Shown here: positions 1 through 5,777 of the stretch, piece by piece
How positions within the stretch are numbered: position 1 is the first letter of the stretch
Layout of the letters: each line of letters starts with the position of its first letter
NCBI GenBank assembly: GCA_020024765.1
Contig: JAHHTG010000020.1
Span: 1 to 15,199 of the forward strand
Reading direction: 5' to 3'
DNA length: 15,199 nucleotides
Origin: Thomasclavelia sp.
GTDB taxonomy: Bacteria > Bacillota_I > Bacilli_A > Erysipelotrichales > Erysipelotrichaceae
Position numbers and translations under genes: made by a program
The notes under the pieces: model-generated
The model's database searches: none
What the model was told of the DNA's origin: nothing
The model's input: the letters and a program-made list of their open reading frames with translations, nothing else

Positions 1-8
1 TTTTACAA

Positions 9-84
9 TGGTGGAGCATAGCGGGATCGAACCGCTGACCTCCTGCGTGCAAAGCAGGCGCTCTCCCAGCTGAGCTAATGCCCC
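9..84 (-). tRNA. tRNA-Ala (anticodon UGC)
   Basis: The reverse complement starts GGGGCATTAGCTCAG and ends in an encoded CCA, giving a full 76-nt cloverleaf. The anticodon stem CCTGC/GCAGG encloses the loop TTTGCAC, so the anticodon is TGC (plus-strand 49-51). The T arm carries GGTTCGATCCC. It lies 27 nt downstream of tRNA-Ile on the same strand and is almost certainly co-transcribed with it. Only 8 bases lie downstream in the window, so whether more tRNAs or rRNA follow cannot be seen. Confidence 0.97.
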
Positions 85-111
85 AATGTATATTCAACTT
101 GATAATTCGAA

Positions 112-188
<77 letters not shown>

Positions 189-217
189 AACTTGTTTGAA
201 CTATCAAGTGCTTAATA

Positions 218-246
218 ATAATACCAAAGAGATATTTAATAGTCAA
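218..246 (-). promoter_or_regulatory. Promoter of the tRNA-Ile/tRNA-Ala unit
   Basis: On the minus strand there is a -35 box TTGACT (246-241), a 17-nt spacer and a -10 box TATTAT (223-218). Each matches consensus at 5 of 6 positions. The predicted start near 210 gives a leader of about 20 nt before tRNA-Ile. The call is from sequence match only. Confidence 0.7.
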
Positions 247-347
247 GCATCTTTTTTAACTTTTTTAATTATTTTCGATATTTTAGTTATCATCGTTATG
301 TAATCGCCAAAATAAAAGAAATATGGTAGACTTTAGACAGTGAATTC

Positions 348-361
348 GCTAAATATTTAGC
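348..361. promoter_or_regulatory. 14-bp perfect palindrome upstream of the dehydrogenase
   Basis: GCTAAATATTTAGC is its own reverse complement. It ends 2 nt before the AAAGAGGGG ribosome site of the dehydrogenase gene. A possible -10 (TATGGT, 322-327) lies upstream without a convincing -35. The position would suit a repressor operator, but AT-rich palindromes also arise by chance. Confidence 0.3.
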
Positions 362-379
362 AGAAAGAGGGGAATTGAA

Positions 380-1327
380 ATGAAAATTGTAATCATTGAA
401 CCATTAGGCATTGATTCAGATGTTCTTGAATCGTTACGTGCTAAAGTGGTTAAAGATGGCGATGAATTCGTCGCTTATGACACTCGTGTAACTGATGAAG
501 CTACATTAATTGAAAGAGGCCATGATGCTGATATTATCGTGGTTGCAAACTTACCATTAAACGCAAATGTAATTAATGGTTTTGATAACCTTAAGTATCT
601 TGCAATCGCATTCACTGGTGTTGACCATGTTGATTTAGCTGCATGTAAGGCTAAAGGTGTTCAAGTAAGTAATGCCGCTGGTTATTCAACAGCTGCTGTT
701 GCTGATTTAGTATTTGGTTTAGTAATCGATTTATACCGTCATATTGACAAGGCTAACGAATTAACACGTGAATCAAAGACTAAAGCAGGCTTATCAGCAT
801 TTGAAATTGAAGGCAAGAAGTTTGGTGTTCTTGGAACTGGTGCTATTGGCTTAAGAGTTGCATCAATCGCTCATGCCTTTGGTGCAGAAGTATATGCTTA
901 TAGTCGTACTGTAAAAGATATTCCGTACATTAAATATGTTGATAAAGAAACATTATTCAGAGAATGCGACATCGTATCTGTTCATACACCTTTAAACAAC
1001 GAAACTCGTGGTTTAGTTGGTGAAAAAGAATTAGGTCTAATGAAGAAGAGTGCTTTATTAATTAATACAGCTCGTGGACCAGTTGTTGATCAAACTGCTT
1101 TATACAATGCCTTAATCAACAATCAAATTGCTGGCGCTGGTGTTGACGTATACGAAGTTGAACCACCAATCAGTGCTGAAAATCCATTATTAAAGACAAC
1201 AAACACAATCTTAACTCCACACCTAGGTTTCTATACTAAGGAAGCATTAGTTAAACGTGCAATTATCGTCTTCGATAATATCAAGGCTTATTTAGAAGGC
1301 AATCCTACTAATTTAGTCAATCTTTAA
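380..1327 (+). CDS. D-isomer-specific 2-hydroxyacid dehydrogenase
   Basis: Cytoplasmic oxidoreductase that would interconvert a 2-keto acid and a D-2-hydroxy acid with NAD(P)H; the substrate (hydroxypyruvate, glyoxylate, pyruvate or other) cannot be read from sequence. Its 315 residues are normal for the family. The Rossmann motif GTGAIG sits at residues 152-157. The catalytic triad is visible as Arg232 (in NTARGPVVD), Glu261 (in DVYEVEPP) and His281 (in TPHLGF). The second Rossmann strand ends in YSR (174-176) rather than the Asp usual for NAD binding, which hints at NADPH. The start has a strong ribosome site, AAAGAGGGG, 7 nt upstream. The gene stands alone, and its last 15 bp overlap the convergent phosphatase gene with no terminator between. 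Glycerate or phosphoglycerate dehydrogenase paralogs are alternatives. Confidence 0.92.
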   Translation: MKIVIIEPLGIDSDVLESLRAKVVKDGDEFVAYDTRVTDEATLIERGHDADIIVVANLPLNANVINGFDNLKYLAIAFTGVDHVDLAACKAKGVQVSNAAGYSTAAVADLVFGLVIDLYRHIDKANELTRESKTKAGLSAFEIEGKKFGVLGTGAIGLRVASIAHAFGAEVYAYSRTVKDIPYIKYVDKETLFRECDIVSVHTPLNNETRGLVGEKELGLMKKSALLINTARGPVVDQTALYNALINNQIAGAGVDVYEVEPPISAENPLLKTTNTILTPHLGFYTKEALVKRAIIVFDNIKAYLEGNPTNLVNL

Positions 1328-2008
1328 GATTTGGCGTAATTCATTTAAATCACTGATGTGATAATCAATGTGATAGTTTTCAAGGTTAGCGGTCGTATGA
1401 TTTGGATCATAAAAACATGTCTTGATACCAATATTATTGCCACCTTGGATATCACTTGTAAGTGAATCACCAATAATTAAAATTTCATCTAAACTATAAG
1501 ACCCAATCGTGTTTAAAACTTGTTCAAAGAATTCGCGATTGGGTTTTTCAACTTTAAGTACATCAGAGATGAAAACACCATCTAAGATATCGTTTAAGTG
1601 TGATGTTGCCAATTTCTTATGTTGAGCAGTATAAGTACCATTTGTTACAGCATATTGTTTAAAGTTTTTGCGGAAGTCTTCAATCAATTCGTAAGCATGA
1701 TCATTAAAGAAGACATGATCACCAAGACCTAATTGGAAATCTAAATTAAAAGCGGCGTAGTCGCTAAATTCGATGCCAACTTCTTTAAAAAAGTCACGGA
1801 ATCTACCAAGTAGAACTTCTTGTTTAGAAATTTCATTTCGTTCTAAAAGTTTCCAATAATTGGTGTTAATTTTTGTATATTTTTCTTTATATTCACTGGT
1901 GAAAGTTCCCAATCCATATTTGTTGAATGCATCTTGCATAGAATGGAATTCAGCTTTTTCGAAGTTTAGCACTGTTCCATCAATGTCCCATAATAAAACT
2001 TTAATCAT
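1313..2008 (-). CDS. yjjG: HAD-family phosphatase, YjjG/YfnB type (5'-nucleotidase)
   Basis: A haloacid dehalogenase-type hydrolase of 231 residues. The nucleophile motif is DIDGT (Asp8, Asp10). Motif II is TNGT (Thr122). The motif III Lys155 lies in VEKPNREFF, and motif IV is GDSLTSD (Asp181, Asp186) followed by IQGGNNIGI, which is typical of the YjjG/YfnB subfamily. E. coli YjjG is a nucleoside 5'-monophosphatase with a house-cleaning role; the substrate here is inferred. A longer reading from 2068 exists, but the family N-terminus is MIKVLLWDIDGT, so ATG at 2008 is chosen. That ATG is one base past the stop of the MATE gene (TAA-C-ATG), and GGAG at 2024-2021 lies inside the MATE gene, so translation is probably coupled. 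Confidence 0.9.
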   Translation of the reverse strand: MIKVLLWDIDGTVLNFEKAEFHSMQDAFNKYGLGTFTSEYKEKYTKINTNYWKLLERNEISKQEVLLGRFRDFFKEVGIEFSDYAAFNLDFQLGLGDHVFFNDHAYELIEDFRKNFKQYAVTNGTYTAQHKKLATSHLNDILDGVFISDVLKVEKPNREFFEQVLNTIGSYSLDEILIIGDSLTSDIQGGNNIGIKTCFYDPNHTTANLENYHIDYHISDLNELRQILKID

Positions 2009-2009
2009 G

Positions 2010-3368
2010 TTAGATAGTAGCTCCTTTTTTCGTCCATGGATAGACATAATATAAGATTTGACCCGCAATACAAATCACGATATTTGATAGAATCATTGAC
2101 CACCAAATACCTGTTGGACCGAAGGTTGTATATTTTCCGAAAAGATATATCATTGGAATTCTTAGTCCCCATAAGCGGATGGTTGACAATATCATTGTGA
2201 TACCTGTATTACCCGAACCATCAAAGACGCCAGATAAGTCTTGGAACCATCCCATGAAATAGGCTGTAGCAATTGAATAATAACTATACTCAAGCGCAAG
2301 AGCCATTAAGGCGGCTGAGGCATCACGGATAAATAAATTAATTAAGAACTTAGCGCTAAATAATCCGATAACGGTCACAATTATTGCGATGATGGTCATT
2401 AATTGAGATGCTTTGTGGAAACATTCTTTGGCACGATCTGGATTATCGTTGCCTAAGTTTTGGCCAATGAAGGTAGATAGAGCTGCACCAATACCATTTA
2501 CTGGAATGTAAAAGATGTTTGAGATATTGTTGCCGATACCATAAGCCGACATTGCGATTGAACCATAAGCTACAATGCTTTTTGACATAATGACAAAGCC
2601 AAATGAGGATAAGAATTGACCAAGAGAGGCCGGAATTGCAATCTTGACAATCTTTGACATCAAGCTCATTTTGAAACGATAGCGCTTGAAAGAAATCGTA
2701 ATATTCGAATGGTCATTAATTAATAAATATAAAATAATTGGTGAAACAATAATTTTAGACAAAGTTGTAGCTAAGGCCGCACCTAAAGTTCCTAAATCGA
2801 AATTAAAGATGAAGATAGGATCTAAAATAATGTTCAAGATTGCTGCTAGAGCATTGAGTTTAACACCGGTTTTTGTATCACCATTACTTTGTCTGATACA
2901 TTGAAACATCGTTAATAAGAATAAGAAAAGATAGTCAAAACTAATACCAAGGAAATAAGCGATGGTGTCATTGTAGATATCGGCAGGGGTTTCAAGCCAA
3001 TTAAGAATTGGGTCTGCAAAAGTGAAAGAGATTAAACCAATCGCAATTCCTAAAAAGATACATAGACCGATTAAATGGGTTGCGATGTCTCGAGCCTTCT
3101 CTTTATCGCCTTGACCTATGCTTCTAGAAATTAAAGCAACACCTGCGGCACTTAAACCACTTGCAAATGCGACCCCGCAGTTCATAATTGGTGAAACAAG
3201 CGTTAATGCACCAACCTGTAATTCACCCATTTGACCAATAAAATATGTATCGACAACACCATAAAACGCATTAATGAGGTTTAGAAACATTAGCGGAATT
3301 GCTAGTTTCAATAGGCCATCTTTAATGTCACCTTTTAGAAGTTGTTCGTTAGTAATACCTGTACGCAT
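2010..3368 (-). CDS. MATE family multidrug/toxin efflux protein
   Basis: A 452-residue, strongly hydrophobic membrane protein with about 12 transmembrane segments in two homologous halves, the normal size and shape for MATE (NorM/DinF-like) cation-coupled antiporters. Recognisable signatures are LAIPLMFLNLINAFYGVVDTYF in the first segment, with an acidic Asp40, and SRSIGQGDKEKA after the second. MATE proteins export drugs or metabolites using Na+ or H+; the cargo here is unknown. It is the first gene of a two-gene unit with the YjjG-type phosphatase. No Shine-Dalgarno precedes ATG 3368. Instead a perfect TATAAT ends 6 nt upstream, so the message is probably leaderless. Confidence 0.92.
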   Translation of the reverse strand: MRTGITNEQLLKGDIKDGLLKLAIPLMFLNLINAFYGVVDTYFIGQMGELQVGALTLVSPIMNCGVAFASGLSAAGVALISRSIGQGDKEKARDIATHLIGLCIFLGIAIGLISFTFADPILNWLETPADIYNDTIAYFLGISFDYLFLFLLTMFQCIRQSNGDTKTGVKLNALAAILNIILDPIFIFNFDLGTLGAALATTLSKIIVSPIILYLLINDHSNITISFKRYRFKMSLMSKIVKIAIPASLGQFLSSFGFVIMSKSIVAYGSIAMSAYGIGNNISNIFYIPVNGIGAALSTFIGQNLGNDNPDRAKECFHKASQLMTIIAIIVTVIGLFSAKFLINLFIRDASAALMALALEYSYYSIATAYFMGWFQDLSGVFDGSGNTGITMILSTIRLWGLRIPMIYLFGKYTTFGPTGIWWSMILSNIVICIAGQILYYVYPWTKKGATI

Positions 3369-3374
3369 ATGTTT

Positions 3375-3380
3375 ATTATA
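3375..3380 (-). promoter_or_regulatory. -10 box of the MATE gene, leaderless arrangement
   Basis: A perfect TATAAT on the minus strand ends 6 nt before ATG 3368, which would put the transcription start on or next to the A of the ATG. The -35 is poor (TTCTCT at 16 nt; a TTGACT lies too far away at 23 nt). A second minus-strand promoter candidate, TTGACT (3522-3517) with 17 nt to TATTAA (3499-3494), could give a longer transcript of the same gene. Confidence 0.5.
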
Positions 3381-3472
3381 GTCTTAAAAGGTATGTAGAG
3401 AATAGTCAATGTAAATACTTAAATGATATTTGTTTCAAAAAATAAAAATGTGTTCAAAATTTCACCTAAAAC

Positions 3473-3498
3473 ATTGAATGTAAGCCTTTACATTTAAT
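3473..3498. promoter_or_regulatory. Operator-like dyad in the MATE upstream region
   Basis: The core AATGTAA-GCCT-TTACATT (3477-3494) is a perfect 7-bp inverted repeat around 4 nt. The symmetry continues outward to 3473/3498 with a single mismatch, giving 10 of 11 paired positions per arm. It covers the -35 of the rightward promoter at 3487-3514 and touches the -10 of a leftward candidate. The shape (two arms around N4) is that of a dimeric repressor site. The regulator is not identifiable. Confidence 0.5.
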
Positions 3499-3514
3499 AA
3501 TTAAGTGTTATAGT
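3487..3514 (+). promoter_or_regulatory. Rightward promoter in the non-coding region
   Basis: A -35 TTTACA (3487-3492, 5 of 6) is followed by 16 nt and an extended -10, TGT plus TATAGT (3506-3514). The predicted start is near 3521. No protein gene follows on this strand before the terminator at 3586-3613. Confidence 0.55.
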
Positions 3515-3520
3515 TAAGTC

Positions 3521-3614
3521 AAGGTTATTATTAAATAACTTATAATCGCAAAACTAATTGTTTTTTCATGAACAACTTCCTTTCTAAAAAAGCAACCATG
3601 TGGTTGCTTTTTTC
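3521..3614 (+). ncRNA. Candidate small RNA, about 94 nt
   Basis: This is the interval between a good extended -10 promoter and a strong intrinsic terminator. Near its 5' end is a small hairpin, GTTATT/AATAAC around ATTA. A 22-codon reading frame beginning ATGAACAACTTCC (3568) runs through the terminator stem and has no ribosome site, so it is not called as a gene. It matches no RNA family that I recognise. The ends are predicted from promoter and terminator only. Confidence 0.35.
3586..3613 (+). terminator. Strong intrinsic terminator, possibly bidirectional
   Basis: A stem of 12 bp (six A, then GCAACC, pairing with GGTTGC and six T) surrounds the 4-nt loop ATGT. The A-tract on one side and T-tract on the other let it work in both directions. 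Confidence 0.85.
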
Positions 3615-3659
3615 TTGTGCAAATACAAATGTATAACTGAGTTATAACCAAGCGAATCG

Positions 3660-3905
3660 TATAATTTGGTAAAGAGGCGGTTGATAAGAAAAAACATTAA
3701 TGATTACATTAATTTGTGTTAATGTTGTTTACCGGTTGTAACACAAAAGATAAAGAAGAAACTGGTCGGTAATTATGATAACGAAATTAATCTTTTATAA
3801 ATAGAAATGAAAAGTTGATCATAGATAATCGATTAAACTTTGGGATTGGTTATGGCTATTAATATGGGTTAGATAACATGATTCATTGATGGTAAGTAAT
3901 GGGTT
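3660..3905 (+). pseudogene. Remnant of a small lipoprotein gene
   Basis: A perfect TATAAT (3660-3665) and a ribosome site AAAGAGG (3671-3677) are followed by codons that read like a lipoprotein signal peptide only if small indels are allowed. The intact piece at 3722-3769 reads MLFTGCNTKDKEETGR, then stops. Leu-Phe-Thr-Gly-Cys is a good lipobox, and the polar residues after the Cys are typical. Further pieces continue in other frames with several stops: one reads LVGNYDNEINLL, another KLIIDNRLNFGIGYGY. I see no open frame across the region. It could instead be random AT-rich sequence with a chance lipobox. Confidence 0.4.
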
Positions 3906-3923
3906 TTGTAAAAGAAAATTAAT

Positions 3924-3951
3924 AAAAAAAGAACTACATCATGTAGTTCTT
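3924..3951 (-). terminator. Terminator of the exported cysteine peptidase gene
   Basis: On the minus strand, AAGAACTACAT and ATGTAGTTCTT form an 11-bp inverted repeat around one base, followed by a run of T. It begins 9 nt after the stop codon of the gene at 3961-4743. Confidence 0.85.
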
Positions 3952-3960
3952 AAATAATCG

Positions 3961-4743
3961 TTATTTTAAACGCTTGAAGATTGGATCGGTTGCACCTGAA
4001 ACAATTGCATCGGCAATGACAGTTGTACCTTTCCAGTTACCATGTAGGGCTTTACCGCCACCAAGGTAAACAGCAACGTGTGATAGACCATTACCACCAT
4101 TAGCATATTCGATAATATCGCCTGGTTGGGCTTCATCGTATGAAACAGTGTATGTATCGTAGATGTTGACGTTGTAACCCATGTATTCATTCATAAATGC
4201 ACGTGCTACAGCGACACATTGACCTTCCATACCTAAGTAATTAAGAGCTAGGTTATAGATATCAGTGTTGCTTTCTTCGGTAGTATCAGCAGCCAAATAT
4301 TCGCGCATAGCATTGCGGCGAACTGCTTGTTCTTTTTCTTCCTCGATAATTCTTTGACGTTCTTTTTGAGCCATCAAAGCATCGTATTCTTCTTGCTTAA
4401 GAACTTTTACTTCGGCATCAATTGAAGTAATATTCTTTGAAGAGTCCATTGCGATAATGTTCATTGTGTATGTTCCGGCTTTGCTTAGGTTAACTTCACC
4501 AAAGCTTGTAACGTTGACATTATCATCTTCATCTTCAACATCAATAAAATCGGATAAAACTAATTTTTGATTTTCGGCAAGAATAATACCATCTTCATTT
4601 TTAAATGTGATAGTAGGACTAGTAAGGTCACTTATTAAGCGAGTAGCTTCCTTAACTTCTGGGTCTTCTATAGTTGTATTGCGCTTAAATCCGACTAAGC
4701 AAAAGACTACTAGTAGAACCAAAACGATATTAAGTTTTTTCAT
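3961..4743 (-). CDS. Exported protein: Ig-like domain plus NlpC/P60-like cysteine peptidase domain
   Basis: A 260-residue secreted or membrane-anchored protein. Residues 1-18 form a positively charged, hydrophobic signal segment; Cys15 follows Phe, so this is not a good lipobox. Residues 43-114 look like a bacterial Ig-like domain of the DUF5011/Big type (LVLSDFIDVEDEDDNVNV, then AGTYTMNIIAMDSSKN). Residues 115-150 are rich in Glu, Lys and Arg and could be a helical linker. The C-terminal part has Cys176 (GQCVAVARAF), PGDIIEY, His222 (SHVAVYLGGGKALHGN) and His234, the spacing of an NlpC/P60 Cys-His-His triad, although the Cys context is closer to CHAP. Peptidoglycan peptide hydrolysis is likely but not proven. 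It has its own promoter, a ribosome site (AGGAG, 5 nt before ATG) and a terminator. Confidence 0.8.
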   Translation of the reverse strand: MKKLNIVLVLLVVFCLVGFKRNTTIEDPEVKEATRLISDLTSPTITFKNEDGIILAENQKLVLSDFIDVEDEDDNVNVTSFGEVNLSKAGTYTMNIIAMDSSKNITSIDAEVKVLKQEEYDALMAQKERQRIIEEEKEQAVRRNAMREYLAADTTEESNTDIYNLALNYLGMEGQCVAVARAFMNEYMGYNVNIYDTYTVSYDEAQPGDIIEYANGGNGLSHVAVYLGGGKALHGNWKGTTVIADAIVSGATDPIFKRLK

Positions 4744-4784
4744 AGTATCTCCTATAATAGTTCGTGTTCTTCACACACTCGAAT

Positions 4785-4813
4785 ATTATAGTTAGTTTTG
4801 GGATAGATTGCAA
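4785..4813 (-). promoter_or_regulatory. Promoter of the exported cysteine peptidase gene
   Basis: On the minus strand there is a -35 TTGCAA (4813-4808, 4 of 6), a 17-nt spacer and a perfect -10 TATAAT (4790-4785). The start is predicted near 4778, giving a leader of about 35 nt that contains the AGGAG ribosome site. Confidence 0.65.
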
Positions 4814-4853
4814 GTTTTAGCAATTTGTAAGGGCTTAAATGTAGACGTTATGC

Positions 4854-4877
4854 ACATTTTTCAATAAATGTTATAAT
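4854..4877 (+). promoter_or_regulatory. Extended -10 promoter of miaA with a dyad in the spacer
   Basis: TGT plus TATAAT (4869-4877) is a perfect extended -10; no good -35 is seen. The -10 ends 6 nt before ATG 4884 and there is no Shine-Dalgarno, so the mRNA is probably leaderless. ACATTT (4854-4859) and AAATGT (4866-4871) form an inverted repeat just upstream, with another AAATGT at 4837-4842. Confidence 0.65.
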
Positions 4878-4883
4878 AAAAAC

Positions 4884-5777
4884 ATGCAAAAAGTGCTTGT
4901 AATCGTTGGGCCAACCGCTGTCGGGAAAACAGCATTTAGTATTAAAACGGCTCAAAAATTTGACGGAGAAATTATCTCGGGTGATAGTGTTCAGATCTAT
5001 CGTGGTTTTGATATTGGCTCTGGAAAAATTAAATCAGAAGAAACACAAGGGGTATCACATTATTTAATTGATAAACTTGATTATCATGAAGGTTATAATG
5101 TGGCGAATTTTCAAAGTGATGCGCGTAAGTTGATTGATGAGATTAGTGAACGTCACCATTTACCAATGATCGTTGGAGGAACGGGTTTATATATTAAAGC
5201 CGTTTTATATGACTATGTTTTTAATAACGAAAAAGAAACTGATAATCAATATGAAGATATGACAAATGAAGAAATCTATCAGAAGTTGCAAGCTGTTGAT
5301 CCTAAATGTTTAGAAAAGATTCATGTGAATAATCGTCGTAGATTGGTACGTGCTTTAAATGTTTATGAAAAAAATCAAAAGGGCATTAGTGAAATTAAAG
5401 ATGAACAGAAACATGAGATGCTGTATGATGCCAAGATTATTGGTTTAACTTGCGAACGTGAACGTCTATACCAAAGAATTAATCAAAGAGTGGACCAAAT
5501 GTTTGTAGAAGGTTTAATTAAAGAAATTAATGATTTAATGAAGAATGGAGTTACATTTGATGATAAACCAATGAGCGCAATTGGTTATCGCCAATTTGAG
5601 CCATTAGTTAAAGGCGAATGTAGCATTGAAGATGTATGTGAAACGATTAAACGTGATACTCGACACTTTGCGAAACGCCAATATACCTGGTTTAATAACC
5701 AAATACCGATTGAGTGGTTTGATATCGATGAACTAGATAAAGCTTTAGTGGCGATTAAGGAGTGGTTAGATGAATAA
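4884..5777 (+). CDS. miaA: tRNA dimethylallyltransferase MiaA
   Basis: Cytoplasmic enzyme that transfers a dimethylallyl group to N6 of adenosine 37 in tRNAs reading codons that start with U, the first step of i6A/ms2i6A. Its 297 residues are near the usual 300-310. Visible signatures are the P-loop GPTAVGKT (residues 9-16), SGDSVQIYRG with the catalytic-type Asp35, GGTGLYIKAVLYDY, and a C-terminal GYRQF followed by KRDTRHFAKRQYTWF. The start ATG has no ribosome site but a perfect extended -10 just upstream. Its last 8 bases overlap the ATG of the next gene (ATGAATAA), so translation is probably coupled. Confidence 0.97.
   Translation: MQKVLVIVGPTAVGKTAFSIKTAQKFDGEIISGDSVQIYRGFDIGSGKIKSEETQGVSHYLIDKLDYHEGYNVANFQSDARKLIDEISERHHLPMIVGGTGLYIKAVLYDYVFNNEKETDNQYEDMTNEEIYQKLQAVDPKCLEKIHVNNRRRLVRALNVYEKNQKGISEIKDEQKHEMLYDAKIIGLTCERERLYQRINQRVDQMFVEGLIKEINDLMKNGVTFDDKPMSAIGYRQFEPLVKGECSIEDVCETIKRDTRHFAKRQYTWFNNQIPIEWFDIDELDKALVAIKEWLDE

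Noticed and set aside
2009..2068. 20-residue N-terminal extension of the YjjG-type phosphatase
   Set aside because: It would lie inside the MATE gene, and the family starts directly at MIKVLLWDIDGT; ATG 2008 follows the MATE stop by one base.
1860..2904. Plus-strand open frames at 1860-2054 and 2686-2904
   Set aside because: Both lie antisense to the YjjG and MATE genes, whose reading frames have clear family motifs.
3568..3636. Small frame MNNFLSKKATMWLLFSCANTNV as a leader peptide
   Set aside because: It has no ribosome site, runs through the terminator stem, and no downstream gene on that strand would be controlled.
3614..3660. TATAAC repeats around 3632-3648 as an operator
   Set aside because: GTATAAC and GTTATAAC are short, AT-rich and imperfect; nothing beyond the dead lipoprotein gene lies downstream.
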